Shown: positions 8,203 to 18,523, numbered from the stretch's first letter. The stretch is 64,000 nucleotides of DNA from an uncultured candidate division Zixibacteria bacterium (GCA_937925655.1 CALAMC010000047.1:1-64000), one strand, 5' to 3'. Numbers and translations: made by a program. Notes: generated from the letters alone by a model not told the origin.

Positions 8203-9234
8203 TTAAAATCCTATCTCCCCAATTCTAACGACTGCCTCCAGACAATCCTCCCGCGAAACATCCAGATGCGTCACCATCCTGATCCGCGTCGGGCCGAACG
8301 GGTGGCAGAGAATGCCATGCTCTTTAAATATGGCCTGCATTTCCGTCGATGATTTCCCGGTTCGATCATGGTCGACCAGGATTATATTAGTTTCGACCCG
8401 TGACAAATCGACATCAAATCCGTCAATCCTGCTTATACCCTCCGCCAACAATCGGGCGTTGGCATGGTCATCGGCCAGACGCGGGATGTTGTTTTCGATG
8501 GCATATAACGCCGCCGCCGCCAGAATCCCGACCTGACGCATCCCGCCGCCGAACAGCTTCCGGGTCCGCCTTGCCCGTTCGATAAAATCCCTGCTTCCCA
8601 GTACCGCCGACCCGACCGGCGCTCCCAGGCCTTTGGAAAAGCAGACCGATACCGAATCGAACGGTTTGACCCACTCGGCCAGCGGAATACCGGTCGCGAC
8701 GTGGGCATTCCAAATGCGAGCCCCATCGAGATGCATCAGCAAGCCATGCCGGTCGGCCACCTTCCGGATCTTTTTCATTTCCTCCAAGGGGAAAATCGTT
8801 CCACCGTGACGGTTATGGGTATTCTCGATAGTCACGATTTTGGTTATCGGCGCATGCAGACTTCTGGGCCTGACGCGCTTTTCAATCTGCTCGGCCGTGA
8901 ATACCCCGCGCTCGGTATCGATCATATTTGCCAGCAGTTGCGAATGCATGGCCACGCCCGATACTTCATAATTGACGACGTGGCAATCCCGCTCGCAAAG
9001 TATCTCCCAGCCCGGCTCTGACAAAGTTTTGAGCGCCACCTGATTGGTCATGGTTCCCGATGGTGCGAACAGCGCCGCCTCGACTCCGAACAATTCGGCA
9101 GTTTGCTTTTCCAGCCGATTGACGGTCGGGTCGTCGCCGAAAACGTCGTCTCCGACCTCCGCCGTGGCGATGGCCCGGCGCATGGCTTCTGACGGTTTGG
9201 TAACCGTATCCGATCTTAAATCTATTATTTTCAT
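8203..9234 (-). CDS. ltaE: Low-specificity L-threonine aldolase
   Basis: This PLP enzyme cleaves L-threonine or allo-threonine to glycine and acetaldehyde. The protein of 343 residues starts MKIIDLRSDTVTKPSEAMRRA, the standard N-terminus, followed by GDDVFGDDPTVNRLE. The PLP lysine lies in SVCFSKGLGAPVGS near residue 200. A longer frame extends 75 codons upstream but crosses the divergent promoter region and has no homology, so ATG 9234 is chosen. The Shine-Dalgarno is weak. Confidence 0.93.
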   Translation of the reverse strand: MKIIDLRSDTVTKPSEAMRRAIATAEVGDDVFGDDPTVNRLEKQTAELFGVEAALFAPSGTMTNQVALKTLSEPGWEILCERDCHVVNYEVSGVAMHSQLLANMIDTERGVFTAEQIEKRVRPRSLHAPITKIVTIENTHNRHGGTIFPLEEMKKIRKVADRHGLLMHLDGARIWNAHVATGIPLAEWVKPFDSVSVCFSKGLGAPVGSAVLGSRDFIERARRTRKLFGGGMRQVGILAAAALYAIENNIPRLADDHANARLLAEGISRIDGFDVDLSRVETNIILVDHDRTGKSSTEMQAIFKEHGILCHPFGPTRIRMVTHLDVSREDCLEAVVRIGEIGF

Positions 9235-9286
9235 GACCGTCAATATAAGAAAATACGCCTGCGAAGCCATAAATAATATATTGGTG

Positions 9287-9315
9287 TTGAACCTGCCGAC
9301 GTTTGCGGGTATAAT
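9287..9315 (+). promoter_or_regulatory. Sigma-70 promoter of the 9370 barrel gene
   Basis: TTGAAC (9287-9292), a 17-base spacer and an exact TATAAT (9310-9315) precede the outer-membrane protein gene by 55 bases. It is one of the best promoter matches in the window. Confidence 0.8.
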
Positions 9316-9369
9316 AAATACAGGTAATGACTTGGATAATATCTTATATATCAAATAAGGAGCTTGGCC

Positions 9370-10071
9370 ATGAGTTTCCGTGTATCGAAAACCATTCCCA
9401 TCCTGGCCTTGGCCGCGATAATGCTCGCAACGGCCGTCACCCCGGCCTCGGCCATTCAACGCCGGGCGAAAATTTCCGACCGGGGCTTTTATCTGGGATT
9501 CTATCTCCTGTTTAATTCCGTCGGCGGGGATTTCAAAGATGACATCTATTTGCAGTACTCATCCCTCAACCGCCGTATTTATGTCCCCGATATCGACGCC
9601 GGCATGGGCTTCGGTTTCGGCGGCGGTGTTAAATTCAGTCAGGCCGCACTGGAAGTGGCCTACCTCCGCACCACCCACGACGCCACGGTCAACGATTATG
9701 CCCGCGATGTCACTCTGAACATGGTCAACATCGATCTGAAGTATCATTTCATCCCGCGCTCGTCGGCCCAGCCCTACGCGCAAATCGGTCTGTGCCTGCC
9801 CTGGATGAAGGCCGATTACGCCGCATCAAGCGCCACCGGCGATATCATCGGCGACGCCAAATATCGTGGCTACGGCCTTAATGTCGGCGGCGGGGTAACG
9901 ATGCACTTGAACCACCAGCTGGCTTTTACCGGCGGGGCTGTTTATCGGTGGATCGGATACAGTAATTTCACCGGAATTTACGGGGATAAAGTGGATTGGG
10001 GCAGCAGCCTCGACGGCAGCGGCTTGTCGTTCCAGGTTGGGGTCGTTTTTAAAATCCCATGGGATTATTAG
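9370..10071 (+). CDS. Outer-membrane beta-barrel protein
   Basis: The 233-residue protein has a Sec signal peptide (hydrophobic residues about 8-26, cleavage likely after ASA). The rest alternates hydrophobic and polar residues in strands ending in aromatics and closes with a final strand, FQVGVVFKIPWDY, as in small OmpA/OmpW-type barrels. AAGGAG lies seven bases before the ATG at 9370; an upstream in-frame TTG is ignored. No specific function can be assigned. The stop codon overlaps the stop of the convergent kinase-like gene. Confidence 0.75.
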   Translation: MSFRVSKTIPILALAAIMLATAVTPASAIQRRAKISDRGFYLGFYLLFNSVGGDFKDDIYLQYSSLNRRIYVPDIDAGMGFGFGGGVKFSQAALEVAYLRTTHDATVNDYARDVTLNMVNIDLKYHFIPRSSAQPYAQIGLCLPWMKADYAASSATGDIIGDAKYRGYGLNVGGGVTMHLNHQLAFTGGAVYRWIGYSNFTGIYGDKVDWGSSLDGSGLSFQVGVVFKIPWDY

Positions 10072-10685
10072 AACAGCCCGGCTTTGAGCATAATGTGCAT
10101 GACCGTCCCGGAAATCAGCGGGACGCTCATATTATCGTCAATCGACCCGGATAACCCTTCGGTTATAGTCGCCACAAAAGCGCCCGTTAATCCGACCGCC
10201 GTCGGTAAATCCGGAGCCAGTAAACCTACCGGTATCGTGGCCACCAGAAAGGCCAGCGAACCCTCGATCGTTTTTTGACCACAAAAACGATGTCGGCCAA
10301 AATTTCGACCAACCAGCACCGCCGCCGGGTCACCTATTATTATAAAAGTCAGCGCCGCCAGGGCAATCGGTTTGGAAAATATGGCGATGACTATGCACGA
10401 GGCTATCAGGATATAAAAAGCGCCGGTGAAATCGCCTTTCTGCTCATTGTTGCGCACCATCTTCGAAACCATCCACCTGAACAGATTATAAAACCGCCAC
10501 CCCTTCAGGCGGGAAATATCCATAAGAATAACAACTGCCGTGACCGGCACTAAAATGAATAGCATCGTCGTCCGGGACCAGTCAAAGATATAATAGCACA
10601 CGGGAATTACCAGTGCAAACAGGTGGGTCAGCTTGCGATAAGTCTCGCCCCGCACCGATATCGATTTATCGACAGGTCCTGCCAC
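10068..10685 (-). CDS. SEC59/DGK1/VTE5-family integral membrane kinase-like protein
   Basis: This polytopic membrane protein of 205 residues has six or seven hydrophobic segments. It contains RKLTHL near residue 17, GDPAAVLVGRNFGRHRF near 118-134 and KTIEGSLAF just after; these match the family of CTP-dependent lipid kinases (dolichol kinase, yeast diacylglycerol kinase, phytol kinase) and the related CDP-diglyceride synthase fold. Phosphorylation of a polyprenol or diacylglycerol is the likely activity, but the substrate is unknown. Translation appears to start at a GTG that overlaps the TAG stop of the parvulin gene (TAGTG), so the two are coupled. Confidence 0.75.
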   Translation of the reverse strand: MAGPVDKSISVRGETYRKLTHLFALVIPVCYYIFDWSRTTMLFILVPVTAVVILMDISRLKGWRFYNLFRWMVSKMVRNNEQKGDFTGAFYILIASCIVIAIFSKPIALAALTFIIIGDPAAVLVGRNFGRHRFCGQKTIEGSLAFLVATIPVGLLAPDLPTAVGLTGAFVATITEGLSGSIDDNMSVPLISGTVMHIMLKAGLF

Positions 10686-12469
10686 TACGATTCCGCCGCG
10701 TCAGGGTCGCGAACTTGCTTGGGCAATAATTTTATGGTCGGGATTTTCGAAAGATCATACCTGACATTATACTTGCCGAGCATATCGCGCCGCCACTTAT
10801 TCAGCAAAGATTGCTTATGTTCCTCTCTGATGGCGACGATTATTTCCTGCCGGACTTCTGATACCTGTCGATTGTATTTGCGGTCGACCACTTTGATGAT
10901 ATGATAGCCGAACTCTGTTTTAACCGGATGAGTTATCTCGCCCTTGGGAATCCGCATGGCGGCGTCAAAAAAGGCATCGGGCATTTCCCCCGGGCCGATA
11001 TAACCAAGGTCCGCCGCCGCTCGCCGGATTTCGATATCGCCCGGATAGTTCTCTTCGGCCAAATCCATAAAATCCAATCCCGATTGAGCCAGGTCGCGTA
11101 AATATTCGCCGAACAATGAATCCTCGACAATGATATGCTGGACATAAACCGGTTTGGCGAAAGTGAATTTATCGGTATGACGTTGATAATAATCCTCAAT
11201 GGTGCTGTCATCGGGCATATAGGCCAGGTCCTCGTAATCCTTGAATATCAGTTTCCGCGCCGCCGCCCGCCGGATTTCATCTAATTCGCGAATGACTTCG
11301 GGACGTTTGTCCATTTTCTTATCATAGGCATATTGTACCAGAAGGTAATCGCTGAAATATTTCTTCAAAATCTGTTTTTTGCCTTCCAGCCGAATTTCAC
11401 TTTCACCCTCCAGCGGTCGGTACTGATTCATCAGGTCCCCCAGCCGGAAAAAATCGACCGTGTCGCGGCCGTTTATTATGGCCGACCAGGTCGTATCAGC
11501 AACGGCATAGAAACTGGGTTGCATCAAGGCCGAATCGTTGAAGACGAAAGTGGCCGACTGAATCAGCGAATCGACCAGTTCGCGACTGCGCTTTTCGGTT
11601 ATTTCATACAGAAAATCGCCTTTGACCAGTTCAAAAACCTGGCCTTCCAGCGGAGCCATTCCTGAATCAATATGGTCGACCACCTGAACCAAATGCCACC
11701 CGTCGATGTCGCGGAAGGGGTCGGATATCGCAAAGACGGGGAGCGAAAAAGCGACACTGTCGAAAGTCGGACTGAATCTCCCGCGGAAAAAGTATCCCAG
11801 TTCCCCGTACCTTTTCCCCGATTCCCGGTGCATGGAATAATCATACGCCAGAATTCCGAAATCCTCACCGGTATCGGCCCGCTGTTTTATTTCGGATATC
11901 ATATCATAAGCCATCGAATCGAGCTGTTCATCGCTATAGGGACGGTATTTGACGGAATCATGACCGAAACGCAATCCCTTGTCCGATATGGTCAGTTGTC
12001 GGGCCCGAACCTGCTCCCGATACGTGTATCGGTCACCATGGGCACGATAGAAGCTGTCAATATCGGAGGAATCCACCCGGAAAGACCCCAGCACGTCGTT
12101 TTCATAAATATACTGTTTCCAGAATTGAAGATACCTCATCATGAAAAACCGGTATATGGTCACATCCTGACGGATATCAACCTCTTTCGAAAGAATCGAC
12201 AGAACGGAATCTATAACAATACTCTGGAGCGTATCAAAATAGGTGGTTGAATCGAGAATACCGCCGTATTCCAGAAGACCGCTGCGGTCGAGCCGGTTGA
12301 GCAAATCGGAATAATTGATTTTCACTCGGTCATCGATAACGGCGATGGGAAAGGCATTCGGACCTTTTGCCTCGCCGCCGCCTCCCGGCGGGATACAACG
12401 GCTCAAGGCCGCCAGGCATATCAACAATATAAATATCAAATTGACTTTTGTCTTCAGAGTCCTCTTCAT
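10685..12469 (-). CDS. Parvulin-type peptidyl-prolyl isomerase, probable lipoprotein
   Basis: The protein of 594 residues has an N-terminal hydrophobic signal ending in AALSRC, a probable but atypical lipobox with Arg before the Cys. A SurA-like helical region follows, then two PpiC/parvulin domains, about residues 150-270 (ending DIDGWHLVQVVD) and 435-545 (with GPGEMPDAFFDAAM and EFGYHIIKVVD). It probably assists folding of outer-membrane or secreted proteins in the periplasm. AAAGGA lies seven bases before the ATG. It lies downstream of the histidine kinase gene, with a gap of about 95 bases, and is coupled to the membrane kinase gene. Confidence 0.88.
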   Translation of the reverse strand: MKRTLKTKVNLIFILLICLAALSRCIPPGGGGEAKGPNAFPIAVIDDRVKINYSDLLNRLDRSGLLEYGGILDSTTYFDTLQSIVIDSVLSILSKEVDIRQDVTIYRFFMMRYLQFWKQYIYENDVLGSFRVDSSDIDSFYRAHGDRYTYREQVRARQLTISDKGLRFGHDSVKYRPYSDEQLDSMAYDMISEIKQRADTGEDFGILAYDYSMHRESGKRYGELGYFFRGRFSPTFDSVAFSLPVFAISDPFRDIDGWHLVQVVDHIDSGMAPLEGQVFELVKGDFLYEITEKRSRELVDSLIQSATFVFNDSALMQPSFYAVADTTWSAIINGRDTVDFFRLGDLMNQYRPLEGESEIRLEGKKQILKKYFSDYLLVQYAYDKKMDKRPEVIRELDEIRRAAARKLIFKDYEDLAYMPDDSTIEDYYQRHTDKFTFAKPVYVQHIIVEDSLFGEYLRDLAQSGLDFMDLAEENYPGDIEIRRAAADLGYIGPGEMPDAFFDAAMRIPKGEITHPVKTEFGYHIIKVVDRKYNRQVSEVRQEIIVAIREEHKQSLLNKWRRDMLGKYNVRYDLSKIPTIKLLPKQVRDPDAAES

Positions 12470-12563
12470 TGCCGATCCTTTCCATTCATAAGAGAATTAT
12501 ATAGTTTATACCGAAAGTGTGGAAAATCAAGCCCAAAATTATAAAATGGAAGGCAATGAAAAT

Positions 12564-14258
12564 TCAGATGGCGACAGTGACACGGTCCGACACCTTGCCG
12601 GCAGTTCCGGTATGGGGGACCTTGTCGAATGTCAAACAAAATGAAGTCGGGCCGCCTTCAGCCGATTTCACCCACATGTCAATTTCGAGGAGTTTCGATA
12701 ATCTTTGGACAATCGCCAGACCCAACCCGGTTCCGTCCCTCTTGGTTGAAAAGAAGGGTTCGAACACTTTTTGCATAATATCCCGAGGTATCCCCGGGCC
12801 GGTATCAGTTATGGTCAGAACGACCCGCTCACGTTCCGGATTTTCGATACCGACCGTGATTTCGCCGGGATTGTTGCCGATCGCCTGACAAGCGTTCACC
12901 AGCAGGTTTATTACGATTTGCTTAAGCTGATCTTCGTCGCTATAAACATATACAAAGGAATCATCGGCCCGGATTTTCAGCCGTATGTCCTTATGATAGG
13001 CCGGGTGGTGCCGGGTCACTTCGAACATATCGCCGATCAAATGACACAGCTCAACTTTATTGAAAGACGACCGCTGGTTGCGGGCATAGGTCAAAAAATC
13101 GGCAAGTATTTCGTTGAGTCGACATGATTCCTTGACAATCAATTCCAGCAGACGGCCGTTTTCGTCCGGAAGCTGCAGCTCCGCCTTAAGAACCTCCACC
13201 GAGCCGGATATGGCGGCCAGCGGATTTCTTATTTCATGGGCAATGGCCGCCGATAACTCACCCACTGCGGCCATACGGTCTGCAATACGGATTTTTTCTT
13301 CAAGTCGTTTGGTTTCCGTCAAATCGGTGAAAATGGCAATCACACCCCGGACGGTGTCGTCTTCATCCAGTAGCAGAGACGTCGATATTCCCAGGGGTAT
13401 CGATGTCCCATTACTGCGAACGATTTCAATTTCGCCGCGCCGCGACTGGCGTCCCGATTGCAGAACTTCGGCAAGGCTTTCGGCCAGATATGGCATTTGA
13501 CCGCCGAACAGATCGTGATAATGGCGCCCCTTTACTTCACTTTCCCGAAAGCCCAGTATATCTTCTGCGGCTCGATTGTAAAATATGATCCGTCCTTCGT
13601 GGTCGATGGTCATCAGACCCGAATTCAGATGTTGCAGAATATCATCAGTTTCAAGGCGCGCCCGGCGCAACGCCTGCGAGGTATCTTCAAGTTCCTGGTC
13701 GCTGCTTTTAAGCTTTTCCATCAGAAATCCGGAAACGAAGGCCACCAGGTAAAATGTCAGGATATGGAGAAATATGTTATAAAAAGCGGCATCCTGTGAG
13801 GAAAATATCGTTTCGAAGGCACGCCCGGCCAGACCCCGTTCCAGACCGCCAAAACCGAGCCAGACGACAACCGCGTAGCCCAGCGAAACGGCCGAAGCCG
13901 TCAGAAGTGTCCCCGCCAACGAATATACCAGCGACGCCGAGATAATGGTCAGGACAAGCAGGCCGGAATAGGTGGAATTGATATTCCCGGTTGCACAAAC
14001 TATACCCAAAATGGCGACAATCTCGAAAAACGTCTGCAGACCGGATAAACCCTTATATAAAAACAGCGGCCGATACCAGCGCCGCAGAATAATCATGACC
14101 GGCAGTAAAAGCGTCGTCAATGAATAGGCGAAAAATGGAAATGATAGAAATCCTACATACAAGCCTCGAAACAAAAATATTCCGAATATCAGCACGTACG
14201 TTACCAGCCGCAACGACAGCATCCATCCGGCTTTTATTTGATTCGAATTGCTGAACAT
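12564..14258 (-). CDS. PAS-domain sensor histidine kinase, PilS/NtrB-like
   Basis: The 564-residue kinase has about six N-terminal membrane segments (residues 14-185), a short coiled coil, a PAS domain (about 203-315), a HisKA domain with the phospho-accepting H341 in AHEIRNPLAAI, and a HATPase domain with DTGPGIP and GTGLGLAIV. This architecture is that of PilS, which controls pilin transcription in other bacteria through PilR. The gene lies directly after the pilus motor genes, but a terminator separates it from pilC and no response regulator lies in the window. A pilus role is therefore inference. The start has no clear Shine-Dalgarno. Confidence 0.85.
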   Translation of the reverse strand: MFSNSNQIKAGWMLSLRLVTYVLIFGIFLFRGLYVGFLSFPFFAYSLTTLLLPVMIILRRWYRPLFLYKGLSGLQTFFEIVAILGIVCATGNINSTYSGLLVLTIISASLVYSLAGTLLTASAVSLGYAVVVWLGFGGLERGLAGRAFETIFSSQDAAFYNIFLHILTFYLVAFVSGFLMEKLKSSDQELEDTSQALRRARLETDDILQHLNSGLMTIDHEGRIIFYNRAAEDILGFRESEVKGRHYHDLFGGQMPYLAESLAEVLQSGRQSRRGEIEIVRSNGTSIPLGISTSLLLDEDDTVRGVIAIFTDLTETKRLEEKIRIADRMAAVGELSAAIAHEIRNPLAAISGSVEVLKAELQLPDENGRLLELIVKESCRLNEILADFLTYARNQRSSFNKVELCHLIGDMFEVTRHHPAYHKDIRLKIRADDSFVYVYSDEDQLKQIVINLLVNACQAIGNNPGEITVGIENPERERVVLTITDTGPGIPRDIMQKVFEPFFSTKRDGTGLGLAIVQRLSKLLEIDMWVKSAEGGPTSFCLTFDKVPHTGTAGKVSDRVTVAI

Positions 14259-14267
14259 GGTACATTT

Positions 14268-14294
14268 AAAAGGCGCCGCCGGGCGGCGCCTTTT
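14268..14294. terminator. Strong terminator between pilC and the histidine kinase
   Basis: AAAA followed by nine G/C bases, a single central G, the complementary nine bases and TTTT form an almost perfect 27-base palindrome. It can act in both directions and ends the pilus operon 17 bases after the pilC stop. Confidence 0.85.
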
Positions 14295-14311
14295 GGAAAT
14301 CCGTCGTATTT

Positions 14312-15508
14312 TTACAGTTTGCCGATGATGTCAAACATGGGCAGATACATGGCCACCATGATGGCGCCGATTATAATACCCATGAAAACGATGATCACCG
14401 GTTCGATAATCGATGTCAGGGCACTGACCGCGTCATCGACCTCTTCGTCATAAAAGTCCGAAATTTTCTGAAGCATTTCATCCAGGCCGCCGGTTTTTTC
14501 ACCGACCGAAATCATCTGTGTCACCATAGGCGGGAAAACGCCCGATTCCTTGAGCGGCGAGGTGATCGTGTCGCCTTCGGCGATGGACATTACCGCCCTT
14601 TTAATGGCTCGCGCGATAATCACGTTGCCGGCCGTCTTGGCCGTGATTTCCAAAGCGTCCAGAATGGAAACACCCGACGCCAATAATGTCCCCAAAGTTC
14701 TGGTGAATCTGGCCACCGACGATTTGCGAACCAGGTTACCGATAACCGGGGCCTTCAAAAGAAACGCATCAAACTGCGCGCGCCCCGTTTCGGTTCTGAT
14801 CCAGTAAATAAAGGCTACCACGCCGGCAATGCCCAGCCCCAATATTATAAGAATATTGCTTTGCAGGAAGTTACTGATATCCAGAATAACTTTGGTCGGG
14901 CCGGGTAATTCGGCGCCGAGGCTTCCGAACATTTTGGCAAAAACCGGGACGATAAAAGTCAACATGGCGAATGTCACGCCTATGGCCACGACCGAAATTA
15001 TGGCCGGATATATCATGGCCCCTTTGACCTTGCGCACCAAAGCATCGGCCTTTTCCCGATAGACGGCCAGTCGCACCAGGATGCTGTCGAGAGCGCCGCC
15101 CATTTCACCGGCTTCCACCATATTGGTATACAGCTGATCAAATACTTTGGCATGGCGGGCCAGCGAATCGGACAAGGTCGAACCGCCCTCGACGCCTTCC
15201 TTGACGTCCGAAATGACTTTACACAATTCTTTATTTTCCGACTGGGACGCCAGGATTTCCAGACACTGTACCATCGGCAGACCGGCCCCGATCATGGTCG
15301 CAAACTGCCGTGTAAATCGCGATATATCGATCTTCTTGATACCGGTCCCAAACTTGATTTTTATCTCTGTCGGCTTCTTGCGAATCGACGATACCAGTAT
15401 GCGGTTCTGTCGAAGCAACCGCTCCAGTTCTTCCCGGTTTCGGGCCTGAAGATCTCCGGTTACGGGCGCACCGGCCAGCGTCTTGCCCTTATACTCGAAA
15501 ATTGGCAT
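14312..15508 (-). CDS. pilC: Type IV pilus inner-membrane platform protein PilC
   Basis: PilC/GspF is the polytopic platform that couples the cytoplasmic motor ATPases to pilin assembly. The 398-residue protein starts MPIFEYKGKT, has two T2SSF repeats (about residues 65-190 and 270-390), each with an FxRqxatmigaG-like segment, and three strong membrane segments near 165-190, 215-235 and 370-390. It follows pilT closely with an AAAGGA ribosome site and is the last gene before the terminator. Confidence 0.93.
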   Translation of the reverse strand: MPIFEYKGKTLAGAPVTGDLQARNREELERLLRQNRILVSSIRKKPTEIKIKFGTGIKKIDISRFTRQFATMIGAGLPMVQCLEILASQSENKELCKVISDVKEGVEGGSTLSDSLARHAKVFDQLYTNMVEAGEMGGALDSILVRLAVYREKADALVRKVKGAMIYPAIISVVAIGVTFAMLTFIVPVFAKMFGSLGAELPGPTKVILDISNFLQSNILIILGLGIAGVVAFIYWIRTETGRAQFDAFLLKAPVIGNLVRKSSVARFTRTLGTLLASGVSILDALEITAKTAGNVIIARAIKRAVMSIAEGDTITSPLKESGVFPPMVTQMISVGEKTGGLDEMLQKISDFYDEEVDDAVSALTSIIEPVIIVFMGIIIGAIMVAMYLPMFDIIGKL

Positions 15509-15533
15509 AATTTATTCCTTTCCGGCTTATCAA

Positions 15534-16610
15534 CTATACCATGGCCGGGGTTTTGCTTCGAGACAGCATTTCATTCAATTCCTGAATGTTGCCGCTGAAA
15601 CTCATGGCCTCTCCGATTTTTATTTTGCCACTGTTATAAAGCTCCGCCAGCGACTGATTCATGGTTTTCATGCCGTACTTTTGCCCCGACTGTATCATAC
15701 TGTATATTTGATGAACTTTGTCGTCACGAATCAGCGCCCGAATGGCCGGCGTACACACCATAATTTCCAATGCCATGACTCGCCCCCCGCCAATTTTGGG
15801 AATCAAACACTGCGATATGACCGCCTGAAGCGTGAACGATAAAGAAACGCGAATCTGCTCCTGCTGGTTGGTAGGAAAAACGTCAACGATACGGTTGATC
15901 GATTCAGCCGTTGAGTTGGTGTGCAACGTGGCAAAAGCCAGGTGACCCGTTTCGGATATATTTATGGCCGCCTCGATTGTCTCAAGGTCGCGCATTTCGC
16001 CCACGAGAACCACGTCGGGGTCTTCGCGCAGAGCATACTTCAGCGCCGACGCAAACGATTGGGTGTCCGAATATACTTCGCGCTGATTGACAATCGATGC
16101 TTTGTGCCTGTGAAGATATTCTATCGGGTCTTCCACCGTTATGATATGACACTGCCGCTCGCTGTTGATTTTATCTATTATGGCCGCCAGAGTGGTCGAT
16201 TTGCCGGATCCGGTCGGTCCGGTCACCAGCACCAGCCCCCGCGGCAGGCCCGCAAATTCGGACACGACCTTGGGCAATCCAAGTTCATCAAAGGATTTTA
16301 CCTTGTACGGTATCTGTCGCAATGCCACCGACACGTTGCCTCTCTGCATGAACACGTTGCATCGAAAACGGCTCAAATTCTCGATACCGAATGACAAATC
16401 CAGCTCCGAACTGGTCTCGAATTTAAGCCGCTGTTTTTCGTTCATAATGGAATAGGCCAGCTTTTTTGTGTCGTCCGGGGTCAGCACGTCGTGTTGCAAG
16501 CGAATCAGTTTCCCGTCAACCCTGACCGCAGGAGGTGAGCCCACCGTCAGATGCAAATCCGAGGCGTCAATTTTGACCATTTCTTCGAGCAGTTGGCGCA
16601 GACTAACCAT
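15534..16610 (-). CDS. pilT: Type IV pilus retraction ATPase PilT
   Basis: PilT powers pilus depolymerisation. The 358-residue protein has the Walker A loop GPTGSGKST (131-139), the Asp box ITVEDPIEYLH, the Walker B/His box LVGEMRDLETIEAA and ATLHTNSTAESINRI, the PilT pattern. It lacks the N-terminal GspE domain and the tetracysteine site found in PilB. AGGAG lies eight bases before the ATG. The 146-base gap to pilB holds no evident gene, so a secondary promoter is possible but not identified. Confidence 0.95.
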   Translation of the reverse strand: MVSLRQLLEEMVKIDASDLHLTVGSPPAVRVDGKLIRLQHDVLTPDDTKKLAYSIMNEKQRLKFETSSELDLSFGIENLSRFRCNVFMQRGNVSVALRQIPYKVKSFDELGLPKVVSEFAGLPRGLVLVTGPTGSGKSTTLAAIIDKINSERQCHIITVEDPIEYLHRHKASIVNQREVYSDTQSFASALKYALREDPDVVLVGEMRDLETIEAAINISETGHLAFATLHTNSTAESINRIVDVFPTNQQEQIRVSLSFTLQAVISQCLIPKIGGGRVMALEIMVCTPAIRALIRDDKVHQIYSMIQSGQKYGMKTMNQSLAELYNSGKIKIGEAMSFSGNIQELNEMLSRSKTPAMV

Positions 16611-16756
16611 AAAAATACTCCTGGTAGTAGGGCATTTATATCATAAAGACGTTTTTTCTTTATATCGGTAAATTCGCGCGAATCTTGAAATAATAATTGA
16701 ACAGACTGCTTTTTAAGTCGTTGAATTGTAACGTATTTTAATAAGAAACCAAAACC

Positions 16757-18454
16757 TTAGTTGGTTATGGCCAGGACTTCTTCATAGGAAATAAGACCCT
16801 TAATCATCTTATCGACGGCCGCCATGCGCAAAGTCAGCATTCCTTCTTCTATGGCCTTATCCCGGATTTCGACATCACTGGCGCTTCGTAAAATAAGCCC
16901 CTCGATAGCCGGCGATATCGGCATAACTTCATAGATACCGGAACGGCCGGACAGCCCGGTATTGTTGCATTCATTGCATCCCTTGCCCTTATAGGCCTTA
17001 ATGCCGCCCTTAATAAACCACTCCGGCACATCAAGAGCCGCGATTTGTTCCTCGGTCAATTGGATTTCCTCTTTGCATGACTGACAGATTTTCCGCGTCA
17101 TTCGTTGAGCCATAATCAAACGCGTCGCCGACGATACGAGATAGTTCGGGATCCCCATGTCTATCAAACGGTTAATGGACGAAGGGGCGTCATTGGTATG
17201 CAGAGTTGAAAAAACCAGATGCCCGGTCAGAGCGGCCCGAATGGCGATTTCTGCCGTCTCGCCGTCACGAATCTCACCGACCATGATGACATCCGGGTCC
17301 TGACGCAAAAACGATCGAAGAGCGGCGGCAAAGGTGAGTCCGATTTCGGATTTGACCAAAACCTGGTTAATACCGTCAAAGTTGAACTCGACCGGATCTT
17401 CGGCCGTCATGATGTTAATATCGACCGTGTTAATCTGCTTCAGGGCCGAATACAGCGTCGTGGTTTTACCGGAACCGGTTGGCCCGGTAACCAGGATAAT
17501 ACCATACGGCAGATGAATAGCCTTGTCGAATTTTTTAAGAGATTCCGGCGTAAATCCCAATTTGGTCATATCGACCATGAGGGCGCGCGGGTCCAGAATT
17601 CGCATAACGACCTTTTCTCCGAAGATGGTCGGCAAAACCGAAACGCGCAAGTCGACGGCCCGGTCATCGATTTTGATCTTTATGCGCCCGTCCTGGGGAA
17701 GTCTTCGCTCGGAAATATCAAGATCAGCCATGACCTTAAGACGCGAGATAATGGCCGCACGATATTTAAAAGGCAGCGGGGCCATTTCTCGCAAATCACC
17801 GTCATGGCGGAACCGGACCCGGATACGCTTCTCATAACATTCGAAATGTATGTCCGAAGCACCCGTACGTATGGCATCGGCGATAATCGAATCCACCAGT
17901 TTGACCAGCGGTTTGTCCTGAATGGCCGACTGTAAATCAGCTTCGCTGGGACCGTCTTCGTGCGTTGATAGAACCTCAAGATCGGAGTCGTCCTCAAGAC
18001 CCTTTATCAATTCATGGAGCGCTGAATCATCTTTGTAATACTTATCGATGGCCTTTTTAATGGCATTTTCGGGCGAGATGACCGGCTGAATCGAACACCC
18101 GGTGATAAATTTTACGGCGTCCAGAACATAAACGTTATTGGGATCGCTGATGGCAACGATCAGACTTTTGCCGAGCTTGGAAACCGCTATGACGTTGAAT
18201 TTGCGGGCTATGTCCAGAGGTATCAGCTTGATAATTTCGGGATTGAGCTCAATATCGGACAGGCGCAGAGTGCCCATATTGAGTTGTTTGCCGACAAAGC
18301 GCGAAATCTGGTCCTCGGATTCTACCGCGCCCGTGGCCACAAGGGCATCCTCAAGCTTGGTCTTTTTATCGTCGGCCATGGTCTGCGCCTTACTCAACTG
18401 TTCCTGAGTAATCAGACCGGCCTTGACCAGCATGGCTCCTAATTCAGAAGACAT
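16757..18454 (-). CDS. pilB: Type IV pilus assembly ATPase PilB
   Basis: PilB drives pilus extension. The protein of 565 residues has an N-terminal GspE/MshEN domain (1-150), a central ATPase with Walker A GPTGSGKT (324-331) and Walker B IMVGEIRDGET (390-400), and a zinc tetracysteine site (C457, C460, C493, C496). These features separate it from PilT. It follows the roadblock gene by about 70 bases, placing the extension motor directly after MglA and its partners. Confidence 0.95.
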   Translation of the reverse strand: MSSELGAMLVKAGLITQEQLSKAQTMADDKKTKLEDALVATGAVESEDQISRFVGKQLNMGTLRLSDIELNPEIIKLIPLDIARKFNVIAVSKLGKSLIVAISDPNNVYVLDAVKFITGCSIQPVISPENAIKKAIDKYYKDDSALHELIKGLEDDSDLEVLSTHEDGPSEADLQSAIQDKPLVKLVDSIIADAIRTGASDIHFECYEKRIRVRFRHDGDLREMAPLPFKYRAAIISRLKVMADLDISERRLPQDGRIKIKIDDRAVDLRVSVLPTIFGEKVVMRILDPRALMVDMTKLGFTPESLKKFDKAIHLPYGIILVTGPTGSGKTTTLYSALKQINTVDINIMTAEDPVEFNFDGINQVLVKSEIGLTFAAALRSFLRQDPDVIMVGEIRDGETAEIAIRAALTGHLVFSTLHTNDAPSSINRLIDMGIPNYLVSSATRLIMAQRMTRKICQSCKEEIQLTEEQIAALDVPEWFIKGGIKAYKGKGCNECNNTGLSGRSGIYEVMPISPAIEGLILRSASDVEIRDKAIEEGMLTLRMAAVDKMIKGLISYEEVLAITN

Positions 18455-18523
18455 CGATTACATCCTGTACCGGCAATATCACAGGCGACCCCCAACCCTT
18501 GTTTATCTTTCCGAGGGCCGCAA